DNA of 64,000 nucleotides from Oceanospirillaceae bacterium. GTDB taxonomy: Bacteria; Pseudomonadota; Gammaproteobacteria; Pseudomonadales; Litoribrevibacteraceae. The stretch is from the NCBI GenBank assembly GCA_015665455.1, contig JADFAD010000001.1:248001-312000 (forward strand). Reading direction: 5' to 3'. The notes under the pieces are model-generated. The model searched no databases, had not been told where the DNA came from, and saw nothing but the letters and a program-made list of their open reading frames with translations. This document shows positions 1-10,466 of this stretch, piece after piece; within the stretch, counting starts at the first letter, position 1; every line of letters begins with the position of its first letter. The translations under genes were made by a program, and so were the position numbers.

Positions 1-3000
1 TAGCAACAAGTTCTAATCCTAATGTTCTATTTTTATTGGATAACTCTGCAAACTGGGATGCTCAAAGTGGTGGAACCACTAAGAAAGCTCTACTTCATGA
101 AGCTTTGTATAAAGTCATCATGTCATCCGATGAAAATATTATGAATTTAGGCATGGGCATCTTTGCTGATACTGGTGGTGGAGCTGGTGGTGGAGGTTCT
201 AAAGTTGAAGGAAGTAAGCTTGTATCAAGAGTTAAAAATTTAGATTCTACTTCTAAAACAGAGTACGCAAATTTGTTATACGACAACGCTGCTGATTTAA
301 CTTTGTTGGAGGTAAAGGATGCCGCTGGGGAAGTAATTGGTTACACCATTGATGGGTTCATCGCCGATCAAGAAGCAATTGATAAAGCAAATAATGCTCC
401 TTATGCGATGTCTATGAATGAGGCTCGCCTTTATTATGGTGGAATGACGCCTGAATCTACCAAAACGGATCCTTGGGATAAGCTTTCCTTGGGGGCTGAT
501 GAAGTAGGAGATTATGAGAGTCCTATCACTTTAGCCAATGCTTGTAGTGCAAATTATATCATTCTGTTTGCTAATGGTTCTCCGGACAGTGGTGAGAACA
601 ATGCGGCTCAAAATAGGTTATCTGATTTCGATGCAGATACCGAAAAGATAGAGTTAACGGAAGATAAATTTGAGGCAAACTGGGTAGATGAATACGCTCG
701 ATATATGTCTGTAGTTGACATGAATGATGACATTTTAGGTGATCAACCAGTGATTACTTATGTGATAGACATTTATGATGAGTCCGTATTGACAGGTAAT
801 AATCGACCTGGATCTAATAATTTTGAAGGTGCTAGAGCGTTATTAAAGAGCACTGCTATTCAGGGAAAGGGTAAATATTTTGCCGCATCGAATGCTGATG
901 AAGTTGCTACGGCATTGCAGGATATTTTAGACGATATTTTAGATAAATCTTCGGTTTTTGCTGCCAGTGCACTGCCTGTTTCTGTAAATAATCGAGGTAC
1001 AAATTTAAATCAAGTTTATATGGGGGTTTTTCAACCTGATGCGGATAGACAACCTCGTTGGTATGGGAATCTTAAACTCTACCAGATTGGAAATGATAGT
1101 GGCAGCTTAGAATTAGTTGATCAAAATAATGTAAGCGTTAGAGATGCGAGTCGTGGGTTTGTGAATTCAAACGTTCAAAGCTTTTGGACTCATGATTCTG
1201 ATTTCTTTGATTACGCACCAAGAGGTACAGGTAGCTATTTATCTGCGAGTGATAATCCCGATGGGGAGGTTGTGGAGAAAGGAGGGGCAGCACAACAGAT
1301 AAGGGAAGATTATATCTCTGGTGTCGCGCGTAAACTTTATACTTGTAATAGTTGTTCAGGTTCTCTGCAAACCGTTACGTTATCCAATAGTGGCCTTAGT
1401 TCTTCTGATATGGTTGACTGGTTATACGGTGCTAACAACGCGAATGACCCTCTTGTCGATGCTGCCCTCGCTGCCAATAATGATGATGAAGGAACTCGAA
1501 CTGTAAGAGCATCTGTTCACGGTGATGTCGTGCATTCTCAACCTACAATAATCAATTACGGCGGCGATAATATAGTGGTTTATTACGGCTCTAATGATGG
1601 CGTTTTTAGAGCGGTTAAAGGAGGCACAGCAGGGTCAGATATTGGAAAAGAGCTCTGGGGATTTATACCTGAAGAGCATTTTCAAGATATCGAGACACTT
1701 AGGTCTAATGAAGGTAGCAGTTTATTTGGAAGCCCTAATAAACCCTGGTTTGTTGATGGTGATATTTCCTCTTATTTTGAAGACACTGATAATGACGGTG
1801 TGATTGAAACGGGTGAAAAAGCTTATTTATATTTAACTATGCGTCGTGGTGGTAATTTTATTTATGCCCTTGATGTTACAGATTTCAACAGTCCTAAATT
1901 CTTATGAAAAATAACTGGAGGAAGTGGGAGCTTTTCAGAGTTAGCGCAGACTTGGTCTGGTGTAAGAGTCACGAAGATTAAATCGAATACGAATCCTGTT
2001 TTAGTGTTCGGTGCTGGATATGATGAGACTGCAGAAGACCTTGGTCCTGATTCTTTATCCGGAAGCGCCTCGGCAGGAGCAGTCACTAAGGGAAGAGGAG
2101 TGTATGTTATCGATGCATTCACAGGTAACTTAATTGCAAATATAGGGCCTAACGGATCGGCAACTATACAAGAAACAGGTATGACGCATTCTGTACCGAG
2201 TAACGTTGCTGTATTGGAAGATTCAAGTGGCTATGCGTATAGACTTTACGTTACCGACACAGGGGCGAATATTTGGCGTATTGATACTCAAAACGACCCT
2301 TCTCCCTCAGATTGGACCGTGACTCATTTTGCTAGCGCAGCCGACGATTTTGATGGTGATACAGCCAATGATGGAAGGAAGTTTATGTATAGAGTCGATG
2401 TTGTCGAGGCAAAAGACTCCATTGGTAACTATCATGCTGTTCTTGTAGGGTCTGGTGATCGAGAACATCCTTTCGACACGAGTGTTCAAAACTATATGAT
2501 GATGTTTAAAGACCGTTTTACCAACTTACTATCAGATCAAAGCGCTCCAATAGTTATGTCGTCTTTGTATGATGCCACGGATAACCTAATTCAAGAAGGG
2601 TCAGATTCAACAGCTCAAATAGCACTGTTGGATGCTGCGAATGGTTGGTATATAGCTTTGGGATCTGGGGAAAAAGTAGTTAGCCATGTTACTTCGCTAG
2701 CAGGAGTCGCCTATTTCAACACCAATCAGCCAGACTTTGGCCTTACGTCGTGTGGCTCTAATTTAGGGATTGCAAGAATATATCAAATAGCAGTCACTAA
2801 TGCGGTTGCGGTAACAGAAAATGACGCTATAAGCGGGTTAACTGTCGATGACCGCAGTTATGAGGTACCAGGAGGAGGTTATCCGCCACCGCCTGTTCAT
2901 ATCATTGTTGAAATTGATGGTGAATTTCAAGAAGCCATCATTTCAGGAACTGAGATTAATGCATCACCTGCTGAGTTCAATACTCGTACTAGAACATTCT

Positions 3001-3020
3001 GGACTCAATGGGTGGATTGA
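1..3020 (+). pseudogene. pilY1: PilY1-type pilus tip adhesin, 5'-truncated by the window and split by an in-frame TGA
   Basis: PilY1 is a type IV pilus tip-associated adhesin and pilus biogenesis factor with an N-terminal von Willebrand A domain and a C-terminal beta-propeller. The reading frame is open from position 3, so the gene starts upstream of the window. The first residues (NVLFLLDNSANW) fit the start of the vWA domain. The propeller begins near 1570 (VVYYGSNDGVFRAV). A DTDNDG calcium-loop-like motif lies near 1785. At 1905-1907 a TGA stop interrupts the frame, which then continues without shift to 3020. The context reads PKFL-stop-KITGG; in this family a tryptophan (TGG) is expected there. 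The downstream half could only start internally, for example at GTG 2004. I call it a nonsense-mutated gene, or possibly a sequencing error. Family identity is clear; loss of function is an inference. Confidence 0.85.
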
Positions 3021-3051
3021 CGGTAAAACGAGGATGTTACGCTTAAGTTGG

Positions 3052-4005
3052 TTACTTTCGAAACCAGCTTAAGTGATCTTCCTCTGGCTGAAAGGTCCAT
3101 GCAATAAAGCGACTTACCTTTTGACCTTGCGCCATATCTATCGTTTTAAATTTTATGGCTTTGGCTTTCTTGAGGGCTCTGTAGAGCTCCGTAAGATGCT
3201 CTTTTTTAGCAACTAATGAAGTAAACCAAAGGCATTGGTCTTTGTAGTGCTTGCTTTCTTCAATCATTGTCTTGATAAACGCTGTTTCGCCGCCTTCACA
3301 CCATAGTTCTGAGTTTTGACCGCCAAAGTTTAATGGTGCAGATGCGACTTGCTGTTTGGCTTTACCTTTTTGCAGGTTATTAACTTTACGCTGTGACCCT
3401 GACTGAGCTTCTTCTGCAGAGGAATGAAACGGAGGGTTACACATCGAGAAGTGGAACCGATGAGAGGGCTCTATGATACCTTCTAGGATCTTGCTTTCAC
3501 TTTTTTGATGCTTGACGGTGATTGCATTTCTTAAGCGCGGATTTGACTCTGAAATTAAATTTGCTGACTGGAAAGCCACTTTATCAATATCGGAGCCAAC
3601 AAATTGCCATTGATAGGCATGATTGCCAATGATTGGGTAAACGGCATTAGCACCAGTTCCTACATCTAAGCCTTTAATGAACTTGCCGGTAGGAATTGCA
3701 CCGCCATTAGAGGATGCGAGTAAATCTGCAATATAGTGAATGTAGTCAGCACGGCCTGGGATAGGAGGGCACAAATACCCTTGAGGTATATCCCAATTAT
3801 CGAGTTGATAAAAGTGCTTTAATAAAGCGGTATTCAATGCTTTAACGGCATTGGCGTCTGAGAAATTAACGGTCTTTTCACCACTAGGGTTCAGTTGAAT
3901 GTATTGAGCCAGCGATGGATGCGCATTACAAAGCGTCGGTAAATCGTACCTTCCAGTATGAACGTTACGCGGATGTAATCCTGACTTTTTGGTTGATTTC
4001 TTCAT
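3052..4005 (-). CDS. rlmF: 23S rRNA (adenine-1618-N6)-methyltransferase RlmF
   Basis: RlmF methylates N6 of A1618 in 23S rRNA using S-adenosylmethionine. The 317-residue product is close to the E. coli length of about 308. It has an SAM-binding loop (LDVGTGAN, residues 113-120) and the amino-methyltransferase signature NPPF at 190-193. The lysine-rich N-terminus (MKKSTKKSGLHPRN) is typical of the family. It converges on pilY1, whose stop lies 31 bases away, and follows gloA on the same strand by 6 bases, so the two are probably cotranscribed. No terminator is obvious between rlmF and pilY1. Confidence 0.93.
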   Translation of the reverse strand: MKKSTKKSGLHPRNVHTGRYDLPTLCNAHPSLAQYIQLNPSGEKTVNFSDANAVKALNTALLKHFYQLDNWDIPQGYLCPPIPGRADYIHYIADLLASSNGGAIPTGKFIKGLDVGTGANAVYPIIGNHAYQWQFVGSDIDKVAFQSANLISESNPRLRNAITVKHQKSESKILEGIIEPSHRFHFSMCNPPFHSSAEEAQSGSQRKVNNLQKGKAKQQVASAPLNFGGQNSELWCEGGETAFIKTMIEESKHYKDQCLWFTSLVAKKEHLTELYRALKKAKAIKFKTIDMAQGQKVSRFIAWTFQPEEDHLSWFRK

Positions 4006-4011
4006 TGTTAT

Positions 4012-4416
4012 TTAACCCAATCCTTGGCCTGCATCTTTCTTGTTGATAAGTTCAATGCTGTAACCATCCGGATCTTTTACAAAGGCAATGACGGTAGTTC
4101 CGCCTTTTACAGGGCCGGGTTCACGAGTAATGCTTCCACCTTTGTTGCGAATGGCTTCGCAGGTCGCATAGATATCATCCGTCTCTAAGGCTATGTGGCC
4201 GTAGGCACTTCCCAAGTTATACTCTTCAACCCCCCAATTGTACGTTAGTTCAATGACGGCCCCTTCTTTTTCCGTGCCGTAGCCAACGAATGCCAAGGTG
4301 TACTTATATTGTTCATTTTCCGATTTTCGAATTAAATTCATACCGAGTACATCGGTATAAAACGCTATTGAACGGTCTAAATTGCCAACACGTAGCATGG
4401 TATGGAGAAGTCGCAT
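4012..4416 (-). CDS. gloA: lactoylglutathione lyase (glyoxalase I)
   Basis: Glyoxalase I converts the hemithioacetal of methylglyoxal and glutathione into S-lactoylglutathione in the cytoplasm. The product has 134 residues, the usual size for the bacterial enzyme (135 in E. coli). The metal ligands fall at the same numbers as in the E. coli enzyme: H5, E56, H74 and E122. The absence of the insertions seen in the zinc-dependent form suggests the Ni/Co-dependent class, which is an inference. It lies between nth and rlmF; the spacing to rlmF (6 bases) suggests cotranscription. Confidence 0.95.
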   Translation of the reverse strand: MRLLHTMLRVGNLDRSIAFYTDVLGMNLIRKSENEQYKYTLAFVGYGTEKEGAVIELTYNWGVEEYNLGSAYGHIALETDDIYATCEAIRNKGGSITREPGPVKGGTTVIAFVKDPDGYSIELINKKDAGQGLG

Positions 4417-4492
4417 GATCAGATTCCTGAAATCGGGAGGTGATTAAAACGTGGGTATGTGAGTATTGTTTGATATTTTACTGACTGTAGAA

Positions 4493-5128
4493 CTAATCTG
4501 ATGTTTTGTCTTTGAATTCGCAAAGATCTTCAATGATGCAAGACATACATTTAGGCTTGCGGGCTGTGCACACATAGCGGCCATGAAGAATTAACCAGTG
4601 ATGAGCATCCATTAAAAATTCTTTTGGAACTAAACGAATTAATTTATCTTCCACTTCTCGAACGTTTTTTCCTGGTGCAATCTTTGTGCGATTAGAGACT
4701 CGGTCAATGTGTGTATCTACCGCCATTGCTATTTGTCTGAACGCGGTATTTAGGACGACGTTTGCAGTCTTACGGCCGACGCCAGGCATTGCTTCTAATT
4801 CTTCCCGTGTTTCGGGAACCACACTGTTGTGTTTTTCAATCAGAATTTTGCACATGGCAATCGCGTTTTTGGCTTTTGAGTTATACAAACCAATGGTTTT
4901 AATGTATTCGGTGATGCCTTCAACCCCTAAGTCATAGATGGCTTGGGGGGTATTGGCGACAGGGAACAGTTTGCGAGTCGCCTTGTTAACGCTCACATCT
5001 GTTGCTTGAGCTGAAAGAGCAACGGCCAATAACAGCTCAAAAGGGGAGGTATATTCAAGCTCTGTCACCGGTTTTGGGTTTTGATTCCGGAGTCGAGTAA
5101 AAATTTCTGTTCTCTTTAACTTGTTCAT
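4493..5128 (-). CDS. nth: endonuclease III (DNA glycosylase/AP lyase)
   Basis: Endonuclease III removes oxidised pyrimidines and cleaves the abasic site in base-excision repair. The 211-residue product matches the E. coli enzyme residue for residue at the key points. The helix-hairpin-helix (LEAMPGVGRKTAN) carries catalytic K120, aspartate D138 is in VDTHIDRVSNR, and the [4Fe-4S] ligands are C187, C194, C197 and C203. It starts 7 bases after the rsxE stop codon, so it is probably the last gene of the rsx operon. This rsx-nth linkage is common in gammaproteobacteria. Confidence 0.97.
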   Translation of the reverse strand: MNKLKRTEIFTRLRNQNPKPVTELEYTSPFELLLAVALSAQATDVSVNKATRKLFPVANTPQAIYDLGVEGITEYIKTIGLYNSKAKNAIAMCKILIEKHNSVVPETREELEAMPGVGRKTANVVLNTAFRQIAMAVDTHIDRVSNRTKIAPGKNVREVEDKLIRLVPKEFLMDAHHWLILHGRYVCTARKPKCMSCIIEDLCEFKDKTSD

Positions 5129-5134
5129 AGTTAT

Positions 5135-5842
5135 CTAAGACACAGTTCCTGTAACTCTTGCGCGTTTACTGCCAGTGACGACTTCTGTTTTTAATGCGTC
5201 TTCTCGTTCTTTGATCTTTGTATCAATGATGTTCTTAAGCGCAATAATCAGCCCCAAGCCAATGAATGCTCCCGGTGGCAGGATCGCAAACAACATACCT
5301 TTGTAGTCATCAAAAACAATCACAGTCCAATTTTCAGCCATGCTACCAAACAGCAGATGCATATTAGAGAAGAGTGTCCCTAAGCCGATCACTTCACGCA
5401 TACCACCCAATAATACTAAAATTGCTGTAAAGCCAAGCCCCATCATCACGCCATCGATTAAGGACGGCATAAGAGGATTCTTACTTGCGAAGGCATCAGC
5501 ACGGCCTAAAATTGCACAGTTGGTTACAATCAGAGGAATAAATATCCCGAGGATTTGATACAGCTCATAAGTGAATGCTTGCATCAAAAGCTCCACACAG
5601 GTGGTGAATGAGGCGATGATCATGACAAATGCAGGCAAACGTACTGCTTCACTGACGTAGTTTCTGATGAGTGATACAGAAAGGTTAGAGCCAACAAGAA
5701 CCAAAATGGTGGCAAACCCCAAACCAAGGGCGTTTACGACTGAGCCTGTTACCGCGAGAAGGGGGCACAGGCCAAGTAATTGAACGGTAGCAGGGTTCTT
5801 TTTCCATAAACCATCAACAATGATTTGTTTTAAATCGCTCAT
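5135..5842 (-). CDS. rsxE: electron transport complex subunit RsxE (RnfE)
   Basis: This is an integral membrane subunit of the Rsx/Rnf complex, homologous to NqrD/RsxA, and forms part of the ion-translocating core in the inner membrane. The 235-residue protein has about six hydrophobic segments. Conserved elements include [19 protein letters not shown] near the N-terminus and the [16 protein letters not shown] stretch with its membrane cysteine. Its ATG overlaps the rsxG stop codon by four bases, indicating translational coupling. The C-terminus ([13 protein letters not shown]) is a charged cytoplasmic tail. Confidence 0.96.
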   Translation of the reverse strand: MSDLKQIIVDGLWKKNPATVQLLGLCPLLAVTGSVVNALGLGFATILVLVGSNLSVSLIRNYVSEAVRLPAFVMIIASFTTCVELLMQAFTYELYQILGIFIPLIVTNCAILGRADAFASKNPLMPSLIDGVMMGLGFTAILVLLGGMREVIGLGTLFSNMHLLFGSMAENWTVIVFDDYKGMLFAILPPGAFIGLGLIIALKNIIDTKIKEREDALKTEVVTGSKRARVTGTVS

Positions 5843-6534
5843 TGGTTCGCCCCTTGTTCATTTAACTCAAGCGTTAAGATATGTTCTGGTGCTTGGTTTT
5901 GAGTACTGTCGTGCGTATCTACGGCCAAAATAGCTTCTTTATTTTGTTTGAATAATAGCAGCGTCTGATGAACCGCTTTTACAATCGCTCTTGGGGTGAT
6001 GGTTGCACCCGTAAATTGATCAAACTGCCCACCGTCTTTTTTTACTTTCCAGCCCGTTGCCTGTGGGTTATTAAGCGATAGACCGTTGAAGGAAAGTACC
6101 CAGTCGGATTTCTTTAATTCAATTTGGTCGCCCAAACCCGGTGTTTCTTGGTGTTGTAAAACACGAACGCCTGCCAATTCACCATTTGTTTTTACTCCGA
6201 TGACTAGGCTTATTGGGCCGGTATAGCCTTCCGTCGCTTTAACAGGGAAAAAGACAGCGATTGCTCGGTTGTCTTGTTTTGCAATGAAGCCTTCTTGAGG
6301 TGCCGTTAAGCCTAAACTCTTGCTGTCGATCCAAAAAGCATCTTGCAGCAAATCGTTATCGTGCGATGATTGGGGCAGAATTTCATGCAGCGCTTTTACT
6401 CGCGCTTGTTGTACGTTGTGGTTAATTTGTTCTTTTGTCGTGATTTGGACAAAGGCAATCAAACCTGCTGTAACGGCTGCAAAGATCGCTAAGCCAATGC
6501 TGTTTTTTCGAATGGCGGTCAATAAAGAGTTCAT
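5839..6534 (-). CDS. rsxG: electron transport complex subunit RsxG (RnfG), covalent FMN subunit
   Basis: RsxG is anchored by one N-terminal membrane helix (about residues 12-30) and carries a covalently linked FMN in its periplasmic domain, passing electrons within the Rsx/Rnf complex. The 231-residue product shows the flavinylation motif TGATIT at 175-180, with T178 the expected phosphoester-linked residue. The ETPGLGD segment near residue 130 is also typical. It sits between rsxD (3 bases upstream) and rsxE (overlapping), so the group is transcribed together. Confidence 0.96.
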   Translation of the reverse strand: MNSLLTAIRKNSIGLAIFAAVTAGLIAFVQITTKEQINHNVQQARVKALHEILPQSSHDNDLLQDAFWIDSKSLGLTAPQEGFIAKQDNRAIAVFFPVKATEGYTGPISLVIGVKTNGELAGVRVLQHQETPGLGDQIELKKSDWVLSFNGLSLNNPQATGWKVKKDGGQFDQFTGATITPRAIVKAVHQTLLLFKQNKEAILAVDTHDSTQNQAPEHILTLELNEQGANQ

Positions 6535-6537
6535 CGA

Positions 6538-7578
6538 TTAGTCCTTTTTCTTTGGCAAGCCTTTACGGGCTTGCTTGTGACCGTAAGTGCGAGGCTGACT
6601 GTATTGGTCGATGAATGGTGCAGCAAAGTTCATTAGGAGCACGGCGAAAGCAACTGCGTCAGGGTAATTACCGAATGCACGAATAATGTAAATTAAAACC
6701 CCAACGCCAATTCCGAAAATTAAACGCCCTTTGGTACTGGTCGCTGTGGTAACAGGATCCGTCACGATAAAGAAGGCACCGAGCATCGTGGCCCCTGTTA
6801 ATAAGTGAAAGGATACTGAGGCATAGACATCGGCGTCGTAGAGACTGAAAATTAAAGCCATCACGCTCAAAGAACCCAGCATCCCAACCGGAGCATGCCA
6901 AGTGTAAATGCGTCTAGTTAATAAATAGATGCCGCCCAAAAGGTAGGCCATGCTAACAAATTGCCATGCGTGAAGTGTTTCTGACTTTAAAGCAGGGGTG
7001 GATTGGAACAGTTCGTTTAAGGTTTGATTTGCACTGTGCTTGAACGCGTCCAAAGGTGTTGCGCTGGTCATGCCGTCAAAGGCAGGGGCGAGACCAAAAA
7101 TATGCTGAAAGGTGCCTGAAAATGACGGTGCCGTATCAGGAAGAACCCATTGGGTCATATCCACAGGGAACGAGACTAGCAGTAGAGCATAAGCGACCAT
7201 TGCAGGGTTAAACGGGTTGTACCCCATACCGCCATACATATGTTTTGCAACGATAATTGCAAACGCAACCCCGACAAGTGTCAACCACCATGGAGCAAGA
7301 GGCGGTATGGCCAGAGCCAGTAGCAACGCAGTTACAATGGCTGAGCCGTCTTTTAAATAAAAACCAATTGGACGTTTGCGTAATTTAAGCACCAGCGCTT
7401 CACAGGCCAGTGCAACCAGTAACGCAAAACAGATATTTATAATCGTGCCCCAACCAAAGAACCAAGTCATCGCTAGGATGCCGGGAACGGTGGCAAGTAC
7501 CACTTGAGTCATAATAAAGCCAACGCCACGTGCGTTGGACTTATTCATGTGAGGTGATGTAATCGCTAACAATGACAT
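6538..7578 (-). CDS. rsxD: electron transport complex subunit RsxD (RnfD)
   Basis: RsxD is a polytopic inner-membrane flavoprotein subunit of the Rsx/Rnf complex, related to NqrB. The 346-residue protein has about nine or ten hydrophobic helices, an LKDGSAIVTALLLALAIPP segment, and the FMN attachment motif SATPLD with the likely acceptor T174. GGMGYNPFNPAMVAYALLL is also family-typical. It starts 29 bases after the rsxC stop and precedes rsxG by 3 bases. Confidence 0.96.
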   Translation of the reverse strand: MSLLAITSPHMNKSNARGVGFIMTQVVLATVPGILAMTWFFGWGTIINICFALLVALACEALVLKLRKRPIGFYLKDGSAIVTALLLALAIPPLAPWWLTLVGVAFAIIVAKHMYGGMGYNPFNPAMVAYALLLVSFPVDMTQWVLPDTAPSFSGTFQHIFGLAPAFDGMTSATPLDAFKHSANQTLNELFQSTPALKSETLHAWQFVSMAYLLGGIYLLTRRIYTWHAPVGMLGSLSVMALIFSLYDADVYASVSFHLLTGATMLGAFFIVTDPVTTATSTKGRLIFGIGVGVLIYIIRAFGNYPDAVAFAVLLMNFAAPFIDQYSQPRTYGHKQARKGLPKKKD

Positions 7579-7607
7579 GCGATAGCTTGTCCTAAATAAA
7601 TGTTGTC

Positions 7608-10466
7608 TTAACTGTTCAGTGCCGCCATAGCTGTTGTTTTAGCTTCGTTGGCCTGTTCGTAGGTTGTTTTAGCTGCTGAAACCTTTTGCTCTAATTCAGC
7701 GGTGTCTTCACCCGCTTCTTGAGCTTTACCTAGCTCGCGTTCTAGCTTTCGCCAAGCCGCTTTGCTTTGTGATGCTGCAACTTTCAGTTCTTTGAGCTTT
7801 TTAGTTGGATCATCCTCAGCAGGGGGCTGCTCAGCAACGGTTTCAGGGGCTGGTTTGCTTTCTTTGGGCTGGCTCACTGCACTGGCTTCTACCGCTTTGC
7901 GTGCTTTAACTTTTTCTTGTAATACTAGCTTTTTCGAATTTAGCTTTTCATACGTCTGAACTGATTCAGCCAATGCTGTTTCTAGTTCTTTAATTTGTGT
8001 TTCGTCTTTGCCTTGTTCGTTGGCTTCATCCACTGCTTTTTGAGCTTGTTTCGCAGCAGCTCGTGCTTGGGATGTTTCCACTTTCACTTGTTTGTATTTG
8101 TTTTCAAATGTTTCAGAAGGGCTTGGCGATGCTTTTTCTTTAGCGACAGGGTTGGATGCAGGTGTTTTACCAGATTTTGCATCGTCCAGTGCTGCTTTGG
8201 CTTTTTCGTAGGTACTCTGAAGTGCTTCTACTTTTTTCAGTTGAGCACTTAGCTCGTCCTCGGAGGTTGACCCATCTTCTTTGGATGCATCGTAAGCCCG
8301 TTGGGATTTTAAGTAAGCTGCTCTGGCTTGTGATGAGGCAACTTTCAGCGCTTTAATATCTACAGTCGGTGATGATGCGGCTTCAGCCGTTTGGGTTGGA
8401 GAGCCATTTTTAGCTGCATCAAGTTTAGCTTTTGCGTTTTCATAGTCTGTTTGAAGTTTTGATACTTCAGACGCTTGTTCTGTCAGCTGCTCTGCTGATA
8501 ATTCGCCTGCTTCTTTGGCTGTATCAAAGGCTCTCTGTGCCTTAAGGTAGGCTGCCCTTGTTTGTGATGATGCAACCTTAAGGGCTTTTATGTCGACTGA
8601 AGGCGCTTGCTCTTGTGCTGGGGCAACTGTGTTTCCGTTTTTAGCTTGATCCAGCTTTGCTTTGGCATCTTCATACGCTTTCTTAAGCGAGGATACGTTT
8701 GCTTCTTGTTCTGCAATTTGCTCTTTGGATAGCTCGCCAGTTTCTTTCGCTGCATTCAGTGCGCGTTGTGCTTGAAGGTGCGCGGCTCTTGCTTGAGAAG
8801 AGGCCACCTTGAACGGCTTAATATCAACGCTTGAAGGCGTTGTTTCATTGGAAGCAGGCTTCTTGGATTTTGAGCGTGCAATGGCCGCTGCGATGGCTGC
8901 TTTTTTATCATCCCCTTCAGACGCGTCCGCTGTAGGCGTGTTCGTCGTAGGGGATTCTTGAGATTCTGCTAATTTAGCTTTGGCTTCTTTCTCTGCTTTT
9001 GCTTTCGCTGCTGCATCAGCACGGGCTTTACGACGCGCTTCTTTTTCCGCTTCTTCTTTCGCTAATCGATCTTGTCGAGCTTCAAAACGCATTTTAGCGT
9101 GTTCAGACTTAATGTGTGCTTGTTCTTCTTGTCGGATGCCGCCCTTTGCGAAGCGGAAATGTTGTACCAATGGAATATGACTCGGACAAACAAAAGAGCA
9201 GGCCCCGCATTCAATGCAGTCGAATAAGTTAAAGTGTTTGGCTTTATCAAATTCTTTCGATCGAGAGAACCAGTACAGTTGCTGCGGAAGTAATTCAGCA
9301 GGGCAAGCTTCAGCGCACATGCCACAGCGTATACAGTCTTGGGCTTGAGCAGGGTTAGGGAACTCCTGCTCAGTTGCTGCAAGAATGCAGTTGGTTGTTT
9401 TTATGACAGGAAGATCAGTACTGTGAAGCGTAAAGCCCATCATAGGACCGCCCATGATCAAACGAAAGAGCTTGGATTCGTCCACGCCGCAGTGCGCCAG
9501 TAAATCTTCAATGGGTGTGCCGATTAAGGTTTCAAAATTACCTTTTTGGCTGACTGCATCGCCAGTAACGGTTGTGATACGGCTTATTAATGGTTCGCCT
9601 TCAAGTACGGCCTTAGAGATTGCAGCAACTGTCCCCACGTTTTGGCAAACAATGCCTAAGTCTGCAGGAATGCTTCCGTGAGGAACTTCTTTGCCCGTTA
9701 GAATTTGAATCAGTTGTTTTTCACCACCCGACGGGTATTTCGTGGGGATAGCGGCGACCTTGACCTCAAACGGCAGGGTCTTAGGGTGCGCATCAATGGA
9801 ATCGCGGAGAGCTTTTACTGCGTCTAATTTATTATCTTCAACACCGATAATGCATCGCTTGGGCTTTAGGATTTGGCCTAAAACGCTGATGCCGTCAATG
9901 ACTTGGTCGGCCCTTTCACGCATCAATAATTGGTCAGATGTGATGTAAGGTTCACATTCTGCACCGTTGATGATTAGGGTATCAATGTGGTCATCGTCTT
10001 TCGGTGTTAATTTTACGGCAGTTGGAAAGCCCGCACCGCCCATGCCTGTAATGCCGTGGTTACGAATGTGTGCAAGCAAAGCGATTGGATCAGTGTGAAG
10101 GTAGTCTGTAATGACTTCTCGTTCGCACCATTGCTCTAGGCCGTCTGTCTCAATTTCTATGGTTTCAGCGGTTAGACCAGAGGCATGCGGAATCTGGCGT
10201 TCTTCAATGCTAACGATGGTGCCGGACGTTGGTGCGTGTAATGACGCACTGATAAAACCATTGGCTTCTGCAAGACGTTGCCCTTTCAGGACTTTATCGC
10301 CAATCTTAACTGTGAGTTCAGAGGGGCTGCCTATGTGTTGCTGTAATGGTAAATACAGCTTTTTAGGCAATGGCAACGTACTGATCGGCAGTTGATTCGA
10401 TTGTGACTTGTTTTCTTCTGGATGGATGCCACCGTGGATGTCCCAGAGTTTTATAGCTTGACTCAT
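7608..10466 (-). CDS. rsxC: electron transport complex subunit RsxC (RnfC) with a long repeat tail
   Basis: RsxC is the peripheral cytoplasmic NADH- and FMN-binding subunit that feeds electrons into the complex. The first ~450 residues are the conserved body: the NuoF-like nucleotide-binding region with GMGGAGFPTAVKL, then two [4Fe-4S] clusters with ligands C378, C381, C384, C388 and C417, C420, C423, C427. A charged Lys/Ala/Glu linker follows. From about residue 546 to the end (952) there are five imperfect repeats of 66-102 residues built around VASSQARAAYLKAQRA, predicted to be helical. RsxC tails vary widely between species (740 residues in E. coli), and this one is long. The start codon overlaps the rsxB stop by one base (TAATG). 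Confidence 0.95.
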   Translation of the reverse strand: MSQAIKLWDIHGGIHPEENKSQSNQLPISTLPLPKKLYLPLQQHIGSPSELTVKIGDKVLKGQRLAEANGFISASLHAPTSGTIVSIEERQIPHASGLTAETIEIETDGLEQWCEREVITDYLHTDPIALLAHIRNHGITGMGGAGFPTAVKLTPKDDDHIDTLIINGAECEPYITSDQLLMRERADQVIDGISVLGQILKPKRCIIGVEDNKLDAVKALRDSIDAHPKTLPFEVKVAAIPTKYPSGGEKQLIQILTGKEVPHGSIPADLGIVCQNVGTVAAISKAVLEGEPLISRITTVTGDAVSQKGNFETLIGTPIEDLLAHCGVDESKLFRLIMGGPMMGFTLHSTDLPVIKTTNCILAATEQEFPNPAQAQDCIRCGMCAEACPAELLPQQLYWFSRSKEFDKAKHFNLFDCIECGACSFVCPSHIPLVQHFRFAKGGIRQEEQAHIKSEHAKMRFEARQDRLAKEEAEKEARRKARADAAAKAKAEKEAKAKLAESQESPTTNTPTADASEGDDKKAAIAAAIARSKSKKPASNETTPSSVDIKPFKVASSQARAAHLQAQRALNAAKETGELSKEQIAEQEANVSSLKKAYEDAKAKLDQAKNGNTVAPAQEQAPSVDIKALKVASSQTRAAYLKAQRAFDTAKEAGELSAEQLTEQASEVSKLQTDYENAKAKLDAAKNGSPTQTAEAASSPTVDIKALKVASSQARAAYLKSQRAYDASKEDGSTSEDELSAQLKKVEALQSTYEKAKAALDDAKSGKTPASNPVAKEKASPSPSETFENKYKQVKVETSQARAAAKQAQKAVDEANEQGKDETQIKELETALAESVQTYEKLNSKKLVLQEKVKARKAVEASAVSQPKESKPAPETVAEQPPAEDDPTKKLKELKVAASQSKAAWRKLERELGKAQEAGEDTAELEQKVSAAKTTYEQANEAKTTAMAALNS
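7611..8831 (-). repeat. five tandem coding repeats in the RsxC C-terminus
   Basis: These are protein-level repeats within rsxC. Each unit starts with (S/T)VDIKALKVASSQARAA or a variant, continues with LKAQRA.D.AKE.GE, and closes with Y.AKAKLD.AKNG. Units are about 77, 78, 84, 102 and 66 residues long. The first three are nearly identical at their starts; the last two are more diverged. The pattern suggests expansion by unequal recombination. The DNA is correspondingly repetitive and could be prone to misassembly. Confidence 0.88.

Noticed and set aside
1905-1907. Selenocysteine or programmed recoding at the pilY1 TGA
   Set aside because: The family has tryptophan rather than cysteine at this place and no selenocysteine-insertion-like stem is evident directly downstream; a point mutation or sequencing error is simpler.
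7762-9180. Several plus-strand open frames of 65-85 codons opposite rsxC
   Set aside because: They are shadows of the Ala/Lys-rich rsxC repeats and show no independent features.
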